Part shown: positions 47,980-58,425 of the stretch, piece after piece
Layout of the letters: each line of letters starts with the position of its first letter
Numbering within the stretch: position 1 is the first letter of the stretch
Origin: an uncultured Desulfobacterales bacterium
GTDB taxonomy: Bacteria > Desulfobacterota > Desulfobacteria > Desulfobacterales > UBA11574
Assembly: GCA_937998305.1 (NCBI GenBank)
Contig: CALLDL010000120.1
Location: 1 to 64,000 of the forward strand
DNA length: 64,000 bases
Direction: 5' to 3'
Notes under the pieces: model-generated
What the model was told of the DNA's origin: nothing
What the model saw: only the letters and a program-made list of their open reading frames with translations
The model's database searches: none
Made by a program: the position numbers and the translations under genes

Positions 47980-50658
47980 ATGAAAAATGATAGAACATTA
48001 TATTTGATAGACGGAAGTGCATATATTTATCGTGCCTATCATGCCATAAGGAGTTTGGCCAATTCAAAAGGTTTCCCCACTAACGCAGCATTCGGATTCA
48101 CTCGAATGCTAATCAAACTCATAGAGGATCGATCTCCTGAATATGTGGTCATGTTCTTTGATGCCAAGGGGCCGACCTTCAGGCATGAAATCTACCAGGA
48201 ATACAAGGCGAATCGACCTCCCATGCCCGAGGATTTGTCGATTCAGATTCCTTATATAAAGGAAATAACCCATGGATTCAACATACCGGTTATTGAAATG
48301 CAGGGTTTTGAGGCCGATGATCTTATCGGCACTTTCAGATATCAGGCTGAAAAAGCCGGGTTCTTTGTTGTAATGGTTACCGGGGACAAAGATTTTGTTC
48401 AGCTCGTCACAGACAATGCCGTCATCTGGGATCCCATGAAAGAAAAAACCATTGATATCAAAACGGTTAGAGACGATTTTGGTGTTGAACCTTACCAGAT
48501 GATAGATGTAATGGCGCTTTCAGGTGATGCGTCAGACAATGTGCCCGGTGTTCCCGGTATTGGGCCCAAAACAGCCCTGTCTTTAATCAAAACTTTTGGA
48601 ACCGTGGAACGTCTTTATGAACGCGTTCATACGATTACAAAGAAAAAACAGCATGAAAACCTAGTTCAGTACAAAGAACAGGCTTTTATGAGCAAAGAAC
48701 TGGTTAAAATCAATATTGATGTACCGTTTCCATTTAATCCTGAAAATTTCAATTATAAAACACCGGATAACACCAGGCTGTCAAAACTTTTTAAAAATCT
48801 GGAATTTAGACAATTGCAGCAAGCTTTTCCCAAACGATCCGATCTTTCAAATAAAAATTACCGTGCGATATATGATATGTCGGTGCTGTTTGATCTGATT
48901 GAGCGACTTAAAAAAGCTGAAACATTCGCTATCGATACCGAAACCACCTCAAAAGATCCTATGAAAGCAAATCTTGTGGGGTTGTCGTTTTCAATGGAGC
49001 CTGACGAAGCTTTTTACATCCCGTGTGCCCACGATTATCCAGAGGCCCCGGAACAGCTTGAGCTTAAAAAAGTATTAAGCCAATTGAAACCCGTGCTTGA
49101 AAATCCGGATGTAAAAAAAATTGGGCAGAATATAAAATATGACTGGATGGTGCTTAAACGTCATGGGATAAACCTGGCCGGCGTGATTTTTGACACCATG
49201 CTGGCGTCCTATCTGATTAACCCTTCAAAACGGGCCCACAACCTGGACCAGATCGCTATCGATTTTCTGGATCACAAAACGACGACGTACAAGGAGATTT
49301 CAGGTAAGGGGAAAAAAGATGTGAGTTTTTCCGAAATTTCCCTGGAAAAGGCGGTGCCATATTCCTGTGAAGATGCAGATATTACGTTGATGGCCTATCA
49401 TGTTCTAATGCCTTTGATAGACAGAGCGGGCCTGATGGAACTGTATAATAACGTTGAGTTACCCCTTGTACCGGTTTTAATGAACATGGAAATGACAGGG
49501 GTTTGTGTTGAAAAAGAAAAGCTCGTGGATCTTTCTAAATCTTTTGAAAACCAGCTTGAACAGCTTGAAAGCATGATTTATTTAATTGCTGGAGAAGAAT
49601 TTAATATCAGATCGTCCCAGCAGCTGGGGAGGATACTATTTGAAAAACTCAAGCTGCCGGTTCAAAAAAAGACCAGAAAAAAAACAGGATATTCAACAGA
49701 TGTTAACGTGCTGACAGCCCTTTCAGACAAGCATGAACTTCCGGAGCTTATTTTAAGACACAGAACCCTTGCCAAGTTGAAATCAACCTATACGGATGCC
49801 CTGGTTGATCTTATTCATCCGGAAACCGATAGGATTCATACATCCTACAATCAAACGGTTACCGCTACCGGAAGACTGAGCAGTTCTGCCCCGAACCTTC
49901 AAAATATACCCATCAGGACAGATGAGGGCATGGAAATTCGTAAAGCATTTGTTCCCAGGAAAGAATGGATAATGGTTTCAGCTGATTATTCTCAGATAGA
50001 ACTCCGCATTCTGGCCCATTATTCCGATGATGATATTCTGATAAAGGCATTTAAAAATGATGAGGATATTCACACCCGCACCGCGACCGAAGTATTTCAG
50101 GTTTTTCCCTCATTTGTTACTTCCGAACTGAGACGACAGGCCAAGGTGATTAACTTCGGTATTGTGTATGGTATGAGCCCTTACGGGCTTTCCAAAGAGC
50201 TGGGCATCAGTCGAAAAATGGCCAAAACTTATATAGATAATTATTTTGCCAGATATAAAGGTGTCAAAAGATTTGTTGATCAAACCATCAGCGATGCCAG
50301 AAAAACCAAAAAAACGAGTACCCTCTTGGGCCGCATCAGGCTGCTGCCGGATATCAATAGTCCCAATAAAGTTGTACGGGAATTTGCAGAACGTACGGCC
50401 ATCAACACACCCGTCCAGGGAACTGCCGCTGATCTCATTAAGCTGGCCATGATCCGTGTGGATGCCGCATTCAAAGAAGGCAGTCTAAACAGCGCAATGC
50501 TTCTTTCGGTACATGACGAAATCGTTTTTGAAGTTCCCCCTGAGGAGCTTGCGTCCGTCAAGGTCCTTGTCAAAGAAATCATGGAAGGGATTTGGAATCT
50601 AAAGGTGCCTCTGAAGGTCAATCTGTCATCGGGCAAGAACTGGGCTGAGGCCCATTAA
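47980..50658 (+). CDS. polA: DNA polymerase I
   Basis: 5'-3' exonuclease, 3'-5' exonuclease-like and polymerase motifs (SADYSQIELRILAHYS, RRQAKVINFGIVYGMSPYGL, SVHDEIVFEVP). Confidence 0.97.
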   Translation: MKNDRTLYLIDGSAYIYRAYHAIRSLANSKGFPTNAAFGFTRMLIKLIEDRSPEYVVMFFDAKGPTFRHEIYQEYKANRPPMPEDLSIQIPYIKEITHGFNIPVIEMQGFEADDLIGTFRYQAEKAGFFVVMVTGDKDFVQLVTDNAVIWDPMKEKTIDIKTVRDDFGVEPYQMIDVMALSGDASDNVPGVPGIGPKTALSLIKTFGTVERLYERVHTITKKKQHENLVQYKEQAFMSKELVKINIDVPFPFNPENFNYKTPDNTRLSKLFKNLEFRQLQQAFPKRSDLSNKNYRAIYDMSVLFDLIERLKKAETFAIDTETTSKDPMKANLVGLSFSMEPDEAFYIPCAHDYPEAPEQLELKKVLSQLKPVLENPDVKKIGQNIKYDWMVLKRHGINLAGVIFDTMLASYLINPSKRAHNLDQIAIDFLDHKTTTYKEISGKGKKDVSFSEISLEKAVPYSCEDADITLMAYHVLMPLIDRAGLMELYNNVELPLVPVLMNMEMTGVCVEKEKLVDLSKSFENQLEQLESMIYLIAGEEFNIRSSQQLGRILFEKLKLPVQKKTRKKTGYSTDVNVLTALSDKHELPELILRHRTLAKLKSTYTDALVDLIHPETDRIHTSYNQTVTATGRLSSSAPNLQNIPIRTDEGMEIRKAFVPRKEWIMVSADYSQIELRILAHYSDDDILIKAFKNDEDIHTRTATEVFQVFPSFVTSELRRQAKVINFGIVYGMSPYGLSKELGISRKMAKTYIDNYFARYKGVKRFVDQTISDARKTKKTSTLLGRIRLLPDINSPNKVVREFAERTAINTPVQGTAADLIKLAMIRVDAAFKEGSLNSAMLLSVHDEIVFEVPPEELASVKVLVKEIMEGIWNLKVPLKVNLSSGKNWAEAH

Positions 50659-50710
50659 CCTGAATTTCTCATGAAGAATTTATCTAATCTTAGAACAACG
50701 TTAACACTCG

Positions 50711-50896
50711 CTATTCAGATTGTTCAGCATCCTTATCTTCTTGAAAACCTTTTACAGTTTCTTCAACCGTTTTGTAAACAGCCTTGAATGTTTCTTGAAA
50801 ACCAGCCGGTCCCACTCTGCCCGTTTCAATAAATTTTACGACGATTTCTTTGGTTGATCTGAGAATCAGTTCATCAATTGAGCTCATTTTTGACAC
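50711..50896 (-). CDS. Small conserved-looking hypothetical protein
   Basis: 61-aa ORF MSKMSSIDELILRSTKEIVVKFIETGRVGPAGFQETFKAVYKTVEETVKGFQ. Confidence 0.5.
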   Translation of the reverse strand: MSKMSSIDELILRSTKEIVVKFIETGRVGPAGFQETFKAVYKTVEETVKGFQEDKDAEQSE

Positions 50897-51070
50897 CTTT
50901 GCTTTATTTATAATAATTTTAATTTGTTATCAAAACTAAAGATTCGTGTCAAGATCCCTGCAAAGTTCGATAGGGTCTGCATAAAAAAATCAGGCGGTTT
51001 GTTTGACAGAAAAGGTTTTCTTCATTATTATAGCATTTCTCGAAAAATCGTAAGACTATTTTAAATTAAA

Positions 51071-51499
51071 ATGTCATGGAGCATTAAAAAAGTGTCGGCA
51101 TCATTAGAAAAGGAAATAAAATATACCATTGAAAGTCCGGATATTGTAAAGACTGACGTGCTTGTTCCAATGGAATATCAATATCAAAACCAAAGGGACA
51201 TTGATATTGTCATTCAACAACCTGAGTATACCTCTGTATGCCCAATGACCGGATTGCCGGATGTAGGATGTATAACGATAACCTACCGGCCGTATAACAA
51301 AATCGTTGAATTGAAATCTTTGAAATTTTATCTGCTGCAATATAGAAACGTGGGTATTTTCTATGAACATGTGGTCAACCGGATCCTTGAAGATCTTGTC
51401 GCTGTACTGGAGCCCAAATACATTGAAGTTACAGGAGATTTTACGGCAAGAGGGGGTATTACGACCAAAGTTACAGCCGTGTTCAAAGGGAAAAAATAA
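51071..51499 (+). CDS. queF: NADPH-dependent 7-cyano-7-deazaguanine reductase
   Basis: PEYTSVCPMTGLPDVGCITITYRP, LKSLKFYLLQYRNVGIFYEHVVNRI, DFTARGGI. Confidence 0.93.
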   Translation: MSWSIKKVSASLEKEIKYTIESPDIVKTDVLVPMEYQYQNQRDIDIVIQQPEYTSVCPMTGLPDVGCITITYRPYNKIVELKSLKFYLLQYRNVGIFYEHVVNRILEDLVAVLEPKYIEVTGDFTARGGITTKVTAVFKGKK

Positions 51500-52458
51500 T
51501 GTTTCAAAGATTTAAATCCTTTGCCGTAAAGATTCATCCGGTCGTCGGTATGTTGTTTTTGCTGCTATGTTTAGTTTCGATTACAGGATGTTCCACCGTT
51601 GCTTCGATTGAGAAATCAACCAAGAGAATGGTCAGAGATTTTAGGGCTCCAGATAATGATTTGAAAAAAAGGGTTGGAATACTGTTATTTGAAAATAAAA
51701 CGATTCTTGCTAACAAAGATGTAGAAGAGAAGTTTATAAGAGATCTATCTGAAACCATTGCATCTTCTTGCCCGAACATTCTTTTGGAAAAGCCGGGCGA
51801 TTTCGGCTATCCTGACGATTTGGAAAGGGTGCCAAGGACAAGATCCGGATGGATCGACAACTTGGCCCTGGCCAAGACCGGTCGGCAGCTTGGTCTGAAT
51901 GCCATTGTAACCGGCGCTTTAATAACCATCACACCGAACAAAAAAAAGCAGGGTGTCTTGTGGTTAAAAGATACCCATTATTTTGTCCAAGTGCGAATTG
52001 CCACGGAAGTTTACGATACTGAAACCGGTGCAAAATTACTGGATGAAAGTTTTGTTCACGATATAGAAGTTGATGAAATGGATCTGGAATCAATCAATGC
52101 CGACGGTGAAATGAATGCATTAATAGTGGATGAGGCGTTTGGGACCATTGCAGACAAAATGGGCGAAAAGGTTTGTAATGCCATCGTTTTTCAACCCTGG
52201 AAAGGGTTTATCGCTTCAATTGACTCAGACAAAATTTTTTTAAATTTCGGGGAAAACATTGGCCTAAAAATCGGTGATTTGTTTGAAGTCTTTGATAGCA
52301 GCAGTATATTCGAAGGGCTGGAAGGGCACCGATTCTTTAAACCAGGCCTTAAGACCGGTGAAATCAAAATCACTGCGGTATATCCTGACACTGCTGAAGC
52401 GATTCTTGTTTCAGGTCATGATATACGACCGGGATTTTGTGTTCAGCCAAAGGAATAA
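51499..52458 (+). CDS. Lipoprotein with CsgG/FlgT-like domains
   Basis: LVSITGCSTV lipobox; RVGILLFENKTILANKDVEEKFIRDLSETI. Confidence 0.6.
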   Translation: MFQRFKSFAVKIHPVVGMLFLLLCLVSITGCSTVASIEKSTKRMVRDFRAPDNDLKKRVGILLFENKTILANKDVEEKFIRDLSETIASSCPNILLEKPGDFGYPDDLERVPRTRSGWIDNLALAKTGRQLGLNAIVTGALITITPNKKKQGVLWLKDTHYFVQVRIATEVYDTETGAKLLDESFVHDIEVDEMDLESINADGEMNALIVDEAFGTIADKMGEKVCNAIVFQPWKGFIASIDSDKIFLNFGENIGLKIGDLFEVFDSSSIFEGLEGHRFFKPGLKTGEIKITAVYPDTAEAILVSGHDIRPGFCVQPKE

Positions 52459-52509
52459 AAAAAATTTATTTCGGCCCGCTACTTCAAAGGCTTATCAACT
52501 TAAAAGGAA

Positions 52510-54822
52510 TTATAATTTTTCTATGTGTTCGTAGAGTAGGGAGTGGGTACAGACTTCATAGTATTTTTTATCTGTCTTTCGAATGATGCTAAAATCGTGA
52601 GGGGAAATAACAGATATTCGATCTTCTCGTATAATTAATCTGTGGTACTTGCCGGTTACCGTTGGAAACTTTCCTGTGTGAACTCTAATCTTCTCCGCTT
52701 GTAACTCCGGGATGTGACACTCTAATGGCTTTAGGTCGATTTCTTGTGATAGTTTTTCAAAACCCTCGGCATTCAATTCAATACCGTTAACATTATGGCG
52801 CAACAATATATCATCTGTCGGTGTGGCGGTGCTATTTTCTGATGCTTTTTGAAAGACATATAGATTAAACGGGTTTTTTAGGTTTGAGATTGCTTGAGAT
52901 AATGGTTTCGTACATTTGGACATTCGATCCGCCGCATTAATAGCAGGTGAGATCATGATGCGGTTACTTTCATCAAAGAGAAATGTCGGAGGGCTGTTAT
53001 TATAACTTATTCCGATGCCCAGTTCGAGTACCGGAAGTTTATGTTTTTCGCTTTTTGAGTTATATTTCTGTACAATCTGAAGTGTTTTCCTTGCTATGCC
53101 ACAAGCCCGTGCGACACAATACCATTCTTCAGGTGTATCTTCATGTTCAGATATTGCCAGGATAATTGCATCACCTTCGAGGAATACCTTTTCGGCCGAA
53201 TAATCAAATAAAATACTGGTAATGGGAACAAAAAAATTAAGACTGAAAAAGGATGCCGGGTTTAATCCTTTTTCTTTCATTTTAAGCGTAATATGTGTGG
53301 AATCACGCAGGTCCGCCTTGATAATCACATGATGCATGATCGGTTTTTCTTCTGGTGGCTGTTCGTCGGGCAGTAAAAATTCATACAGAATATTATTTTC
53401 ACGTGAAAGGTCGATGATCTTTTGTTCCGATACCAGATTAATGCTGTCCATGGCGCCTTTGAGCATCAAATAATTTTGAAAATCTCTGTGATAACGGGCA
53501 AAGTCATTTATAAATTGAATTAAATACTTTTTTTTCTCTCGAACGGTAATTTTTCTCAGATCTGCAATCTTTTTTTTCAAAAGTACAAGGGAGAAAGATT
53601 TACCATAAAATCCTTTTACACGAGAAAGTTGACTTGCGATATTCTTCCTTTGTTTGGGTTGAATCAGAAACTGTAAAACCTGATGAGGTACCAAAGGCGG
53701 ACAATACTCAAGATAGACAGGTTTCATTTCATAAAAAGCGGTAATCCTTTTCATAAGGCCGGTCTTGTTAAATTTTTTATAGAAAAAATTTAACAGTCTT
53801 TCTTGGTTTTTGGCCAGTTTCTTGAGATTTTCGATGTCCTTTCGAGCCTTTTTTTGTTTTTTTAGTGATTGATAACGCTCCCTGGATTTAAAGCTGTTAA
53901 ATAACAAATCGATATTATCAACATGATTTAACCATATATCTATGGTGTCATAGCGGGTATCCTGATAATATTTTTCAGATTTACCATACGCCTTTTGGGT
54001 AATTATTGCTTGATTTATAGATCCGCCCGCAACAGATGAATCAGTTAAAAAAATTTTTAAAAGAATTTTTCTTAATAGACTTCTGATTAAAGACAACAAA
54101 TTTTCATAACTATCCGGATCCTCAAAACGGTGGCCGATCAATACGTATTCATCCATCATAAATAGATCTTCAAATGGGTTCTCTGCATGGATGATGGGAT
54201 TGGAAAAGACATCATCAGGAAGAATTGTCTCGGGTCCCAGGATCGACTCGCGCATCTCTGTTATGTTTTCGTGTTGAACTTCTATCAGATACTGAAACAG
54301 CTCTGCAGCAACGTTAAGTAAAATGGATTTCTTATTCTGCTGTATCTCGGATAGTTTCTCTTTTATTTTGATATAGCTGTTTAACCCTTCGCTGGACGCG
54401 ATTTCATGTCTTTGAGCATTATCATTAAAGTTTTCAATCAATGCGTTGTATTGGCATGGAATGTCTTGGGCTAATTTTTTGACAATGGTTATCTGGGCCA
54501 ATAGATCGATTTGGATTTCTGAAGCAGACTTTGCCTGATTGACAGCCGTATGCAATACATCGCGGCAAAGATGTTTGAACTCGTCTCGTTCAGTGGCCAA
54601 ACTCGATGTGGGGTCGATAGTCAATATTTTTTGGGCTTTGGCATGTTTTAAAAAAAGTTGGTAAACTAATTTGCTGATTGATTTACAAAAATCCGGACTT
54701 AATAGAACATCATGACGGATATTGTCCACACCCGGAGTCAGTCGGTCCAATGGGAATCTTACCGAATAAGCTTTGAGAGGAAGTCCTATAAGATCTGAAA
54801 AATTTGAAAACAATGTAAACAT
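52510..54822 (-). CDS. Large protein with a C-terminal class III nucleotidyl cyclase-like domain
   Basis: HHVIIKADLRDSTHITLKMKEKG...FFVPITSILFDYSAEKVFLEGDAIILAI...GIGISYNNSPPTFLFDESNRIMISPAINAADRMSK. Confidence 0.6.
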   Translation of the reverse strand: MFTLFSNFSDLIGLPLKAYSVRFPLDRLTPGVDNIRHDVLLSPDFCKSISKLVYQLFLKHAKAQKILTIDPTSSLATERDEFKHLCRDVLHTAVNQAKSASEIQIDLLAQITIVKKLAQDIPCQYNALIENFNDNAQRHEIASSEGLNSYIKIKEKLSEIQQNKKSILLNVAAELFQYLIEVQHENITEMRESILGPETILPDDVFSNPIIHAENPFEDLFMMDEYVLIGHRFEDPDSYENLLSLIRSLLRKILLKIFLTDSSVAGGSINQAIITQKAYGKSEKYYQDTRYDTIDIWLNHVDNIDLLFNSFKSRERYQSLKKQKKARKDIENLKKLAKNQERLLNFFYKKFNKTGLMKRITAFYEMKPVYLEYCPPLVPHQVLQFLIQPKQRKNIASQLSRVKGFYGKSFSLVLLKKKIADLRKITVREKKKYLIQFINDFARYHRDFQNYLMLKGAMDSINLVSEQKIIDLSRENNILYEFLLPDEQPPEEKPIMHHVIIKADLRDSTHITLKMKEKGLNPASFFSLNFFVPITSILFDYSAEKVFLEGDAIILAISEHEDTPEEWYCVARACGIARKTLQIVQKYNSKSEKHKLPVLELGIGISYNNSPPTFLFDESNRIMISPAINAADRMSKCTKPLSQAISNLKNPFNLYVFQKASENSTATPTDDILLRHNVNGIELNAEGFEKLSQEIDLKPLECHIPELQAEKIRVHTGKFPTVTGKYHRLIIREDRISVISPHDFSIIRKTDKKYYEVCTHSLLYEHIEKL

Positions 54823-55138
54823 TATCTTAAATTTATGCGTCGTTTTGTAAAATATAAACTTTTAATAAAGAATTTAGATCCAATATTGTTATTCTGGCTC
54901 TGATTTGAATGCCAGATATTTTTTTTAACGTTGTGATTATATCATGAAAATTCATATTTCTCAAGATTTACACATTTCTTAAAAACATTATCGACATTAG
55001 ATATTATTGCCTTAAGTGGTATTAATTCTCCCTGATACGGAATATGAGATGATGTTTTACAAGGAATGGGTATTATGATAAAAATATCCTGATCCTTAAG
55101 CTATATTTAATAATTTGCTTTTAATAAGGAGGTCCCAA

Positions 55139-55822
55139 ATGACACTAAAAATAACGTGGTATGGACATGCATGTTTTTTAATTGAAGCAGGTAAAACAAA
55201 GCTGCTGACCGATCCCTTTATTACCGGCAACCCCTTGTCTCCAGTCCAAGCAGATGAGGTTGAGGCGGATTATATCCTTGTTTCACACGGACACGGGGAT
55301 CATTTAGGGGATACTCTGGACATTGCAGCAAGAACCGGAGCGACCGTGATTTCAAACTATGAAATTCAAAACTGGGTCGTAAATCAGGGATTCGAAAATG
55401 TTCATCCGCAGCATATCGGCGGCGGCTTTGATTACCCTTGGGGTCGTGTTAAATTGACGATTGCCCAGCACGGATCAGCGCTTCCGGATGGCACCTACGG
55501 CGGTAATCCTTGTGGCTTTCTGTTTTACATCCATGGGAAAAAGATTTATCATGCCTGCGATACAGGCCTTTTTTACGATATGAAGCTTATCGGCGAAGAG
55601 GGAATCGATTTAGCGATTTTACCCATTGGTGATAACTTTACCATGGGACCGGATGATGCCTTGCGAGCGGTAAAACTGATTGAACCGACACACGTCATTC
55701 CGATTCACTATAACACATTTGATGTGATCAAACAGGATCCGCATGCTTGGGCCGATAAAGTGAAAGAAGAAACCTCGGCCAAAGTAACGGTAATGAAACC
55801 AGGAGACGTTCTTGAGCTTTAG
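55139..55822 (+). CDS. UPF0173 metal-dependent hydrolase (metallo-beta-lactamase fold)
   Basis: MTLKITWYGHACFLIEAGKTKLLTDPFITGNP, VSHGHGDHLGDTL. Confidence 0.93.
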   Translation: MTLKITWYGHACFLIEAGKTKLLTDPFITGNPLSPVQADEVEADYILVSHGHGDHLGDTLDIAARTGATVISNYEIQNWVVNQGFENVHPQHIGGGFDYPWGRVKLTIAQHGSALPDGTYGGNPCGFLFYIHGKKIYHACDTGLFYDMKLIGEEGIDLAILPIGDNFTMGPDDALRAVKLIEPTHVIPIHYNTFDVIKQDPHAWADKVKEETSAKVTVMKPGDVLEL

Positions 55823-55949
55823 CTTTTATCACTTTAGAATCCAATTCGGCGATATTCGTTATTGTTTGTTTAAGATCATATGATGCGTATTTTAGGTGAG
55901 TTAGAGTCAGCAATAATTTGTTCATTGACTTTAAAGAATTTGTAATATT

Positions 55950-56756
55950 ATGCCGCAAAGAGATTATTATCAGATATTGGGTGTGAAAAAAGATGCCGGA
56001 CCGAAAGAAATCAAGGAGGCCTACCGGCAGTTGGCCTTTAAATACCATCCAGACCGAAATAAAGAGAATCCGGAATCTTCTGAAGAAATGAAATCTGTTA
56101 ATGAAGCCTACGCTGTCCTTTCGGATACGGCGAAAAGACATGAATACGATATTTTGAGGCAGCGGTTTGGGTCCTCTGCTCATCACCAGTTTAGAAGCAA
56201 CTACTCTGAACAGGATATTTTCAGTGGCTCAGATATCAACCATGTTTTTGAAGAAATGGCAAAGGCATTTGGATTCAGGGGGGTTGATGATATTTTCAGG
56301 GAATTTTACGGGAAGGAATACCGAACATTTCAGTTTAAACGTCCCGGCATTTTTGCCGGAGGATTTATATTTACCGGTCCCCTTAAAAGAGGCGAATACG
56401 GTCAATCCGTGTTACCCCGGTCGGGCAAACTTGGAAAACTCTCCAGATTTTTGTTAAAACAAATCAGTGGGTTCCAAATGGCAAAAAACGGTAAGGATGT
56501 GGATGACGTCATTCGCTTGACCCCCGAGCAGGCACTGAAGGGAGGTCCTTATGCATATTTTTTGCGAAAAAAATCCAAGAAACTGGTGGTGAAGATCCCA
56601 CCGGGAGTCCGTGAAGGGCAGCGAATACGGCTTGCGGGAATGGGGGAAGACGGGAAAGGTGGGGGAACGTCCGGAGATCTTTATCTAAAAATTCAGATCA
56701 AAAGACCTCTCATTCAGAAAATAAAAAAATCGATTACCGATCTTCGCAAAAGGTGA
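55950..56756 (+). CDS. J-domain (DnaJ-like/CbpA-like) protein
   Basis: [37 protein letters not shown]-terminal [22 protein letters not shown]. Confidence 0.93.
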   Translation: MPQRDYYQILGVKKDAGPKEIKEAYRQLAFKYHPDRNKENPESSEEMKSVNEAYAVLSDTAKRHEYDILRQRFGSSAHHQFRSNYSEQDIFSGSDINHVFEEMAKAFGFRGVDDIFREFYGKEYRTFQFKRPGIFAGGFIFTGPLKRGEYGQSVLPRSGKLGKLSRFLLKQISGFQMAKNGKDVDDVIRLTPEQALKGGPYAYFLRKKSKKLVVKIPPGVREGQRIRLAGMGEDGKGGGTSGDLYLKIQIKRPLIQKIKKSITDLRKR

Positions 56757-56794
56757 ATAGTGCATTAGCGTAAGGTGCCAGAACAAACTATTCT

Positions 56795-57373
56795 TCAGAC
56801 GACCCCTTTTAAACCGATTTCTTCGGCAACTTCCCGCATGCCCATAATTGTATCCGTAATCAGTTCTGTCCGTTCCATACCCAGCATTTGGGCACCCTTA
56901 TCAATGATAGATCGATCGACGCCGGCGGCAAAACGTTGATCCTTCCATTTCTTTTTTACGGATTTGGCTTTTAAATCCATAACACTTTTTGAAGGGCGCA
57001 CCAAGGCTGTTGTTACCACCAGACCGGTAAGTTCATCGATGGCATAAAGCACCTTTTCGAGTTCTGTTTTCGGCTCAACATCCGAGCAAATCCCCCATCC
57101 GTGACTGACCACCGCACGGATGTATTCTTGGGGCCAGTTATTTTCCTTTAAAATCTCCTCGGTTTTGCGACAGTGTTCTTCTGGAAACTGCTCATAATCG
57201 AGGTCATGAATCAGGCCGATAATTCCCCATTTTTCTTCGTCTTCTCCTCGTTTTCGGGCAAAATAGCACATCACACCCTCCACGGCCAGCGCGTGTTTAA
57301 TAAGGTTTTCATTTTTATTATATATTTTTAGAAGGTTAAGGGCCTGTTCACGGGTTGGAATATTTGGATTCAT
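56795..57373 (-). CDS. HDIG/HD domain hydrolase
   Basis: LIKHALAVEGVMCYFARKRGEDEEKWGIIGLIHDLDYEQFPEEH. Confidence 0.88.
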   Translation of the reverse strand: MNPNIPTREQALNLLKIYNKNENLIKHALAVEGVMCYFARKRGEDEEKWGIIGLIHDLDYEQFPEEHCRKTEEILKENNWPQEYIRAVVSHGWGICSDVEPKTELEKVLYAIDELTGLVVTTALVRPSKSVMDLKAKSVKKKWKDQRFAAGVDRSIIDKGAQMLGMERTELITDTIMGMREVAEEIGLKGVV

Positions 57374-57479
57374 TTTTTATCTCCTATGGTAAGGGTGTCA
57401 AACTGCATTGCCAGGAACTATACTCATGAATTTGTTTTATTGTAAATACCGATATAGAAAAACCTCTTGACAGGCGCTA

Positions 57480-57705
57480 GCATATCCTTTAGAAAATTTG
57501 GCAAGGTGCCTGTTAAAGGCTTAATAGGGAATCCCGTGAGAATCGGGAGCGGTCCCGCCGCTGTAATCCTGCCCCTTTTTCATAAAGGGAACCTTTTTAG
57601 CAAATATGTGTCACTTTTCCGATAAATTGGAATGGGAAGGCCGCTAAAAGGGCGGGAAAGTCAGAAGACCTGCCTGAACAATATAGACACACCTCCGCGG
57701 CATGA
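57480..57705 (+). ncRNA. Cobalamin riboswitch
   Basis: AATAGGGAATCCCGTGAGAATCGGGAGCGGTCCCGCCGCTGTAATCCTG ... GGGAAGGCCGCTAAAAGGGCGGGAAAGTCAGAAGACCTGCCTG (B12 box). Confidence 0.92.
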
Positions 57706-57751
57706 CGGGGTGATGTGGCTTCAGAAAAATAGGGTCAAGTAAACTGGGTGC

Positions 57752-57792
57752 AGCCCTTCAATCTTTTGTTATGAGATTGAAGGGCTTTTTTA
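57752..57792 (+). terminator. Intrinsic terminator between riboswitch and ORF
   Basis: AGCCCTTCAATCT-N9-AGATTGAAGGGCTTTTTTATT. Confidence 0.9.
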
Positions 57793-57852
57793 TTTGTATG
57801 TATAAGGCATCTTCGGCGGGGCTGAAAAAAATAGTGAAAGGAGGTGAGAGCA

Positions 57853-58113
57853 ATGAAAACGGGATTAATTGTGTATGTTGTTGGAACAGAGCCTGTCGAT
57901 TGGGATGCGGATTCTGAATTGAGAGCCATCCAGCAAAGCAGTCGAGCTGACCTGGTTGAGATCATCACCGTCAAATCGGGTCATTTTGATGTTTTGGATG
58001 CCTGGTGGTCCCTTTTGACCAGAGGAATGAAGCGAATTGTCTGTATCATTGGAGAATTTACTCCAAACGGCAATCTGACCCTTAAGGGACGTAAGCTTTG
58101 TCTGTGTGAATAG
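57853..58113 (+). CDS. Small protein of unknown function controlled by a cobalamin riboswitch
   Basis: MKTGLIVYVVGTEPVDWDADSELRAIQQSSRADLVEIITVKSGHFDVLDAWWSLLTRGMKRIVCIIGEFTPNGNLTLKGRKLCLCE; strong RBS AAAGGAGGTG. Confidence 0.82.
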   Translation: MKTGLIVYVVGTEPVDWDADSELRAIQQSSRADLVEIITVKSGHFDVLDAWWSLLTRGMKRIVCIIGEFTPNGNLTLKGRKLCLCE

Positions 58114-58174
58114 GAAATAGGGCGGTTGTCATATTCAGACGATGTTTTTAGCGGATTAGAATACAAACCTCAAC

Positions 58175-58209
58175 ACCCCCGATTGAGGCCTTGGCCCAAT
58201 TGGGGGTTT
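58175..58209 (+). terminator. Terminator of the riboswitch-controlled transcript
   Basis: ACCCCCGATTGAGGCCTTGGCCCAATTGGGGGTTT. Confidence 0.6.
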
Positions 58210-58213
58210 AACT

Positions 58214-58392
58214 AGTTTCCATCCATAAATGGCCTTTATCAGCAATCTCGGCGCTTACCCTGTGAAATGCGAAGCCTATTTCTCTGGGGTCAATCTGCGG
58301 GATTCCTTGTGCGACGTACTATAGTACGTCTCTTCGTAATCCCCTGATTTCCTTGATCTTGCGCAAAAATTCTAATTTCTGGATTGGAAACT
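58214..58392. repeat. MITE-like element with AGTTTCCA...TGGAAACT termini and central palindrome
   Basis: AGTTTCCATCCATAAAT / ATTTCTGGATTGGAAACT ends; nested GGGATT...AATCCC around perfect 18-bp palindrome GACGTACTATAGTACGTC (58313-58330). Confidence 0.65.
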
Positions 58393-58425
58393 CAATAGTG
58401 TCCAATATTTATTCGTGGATGGACA

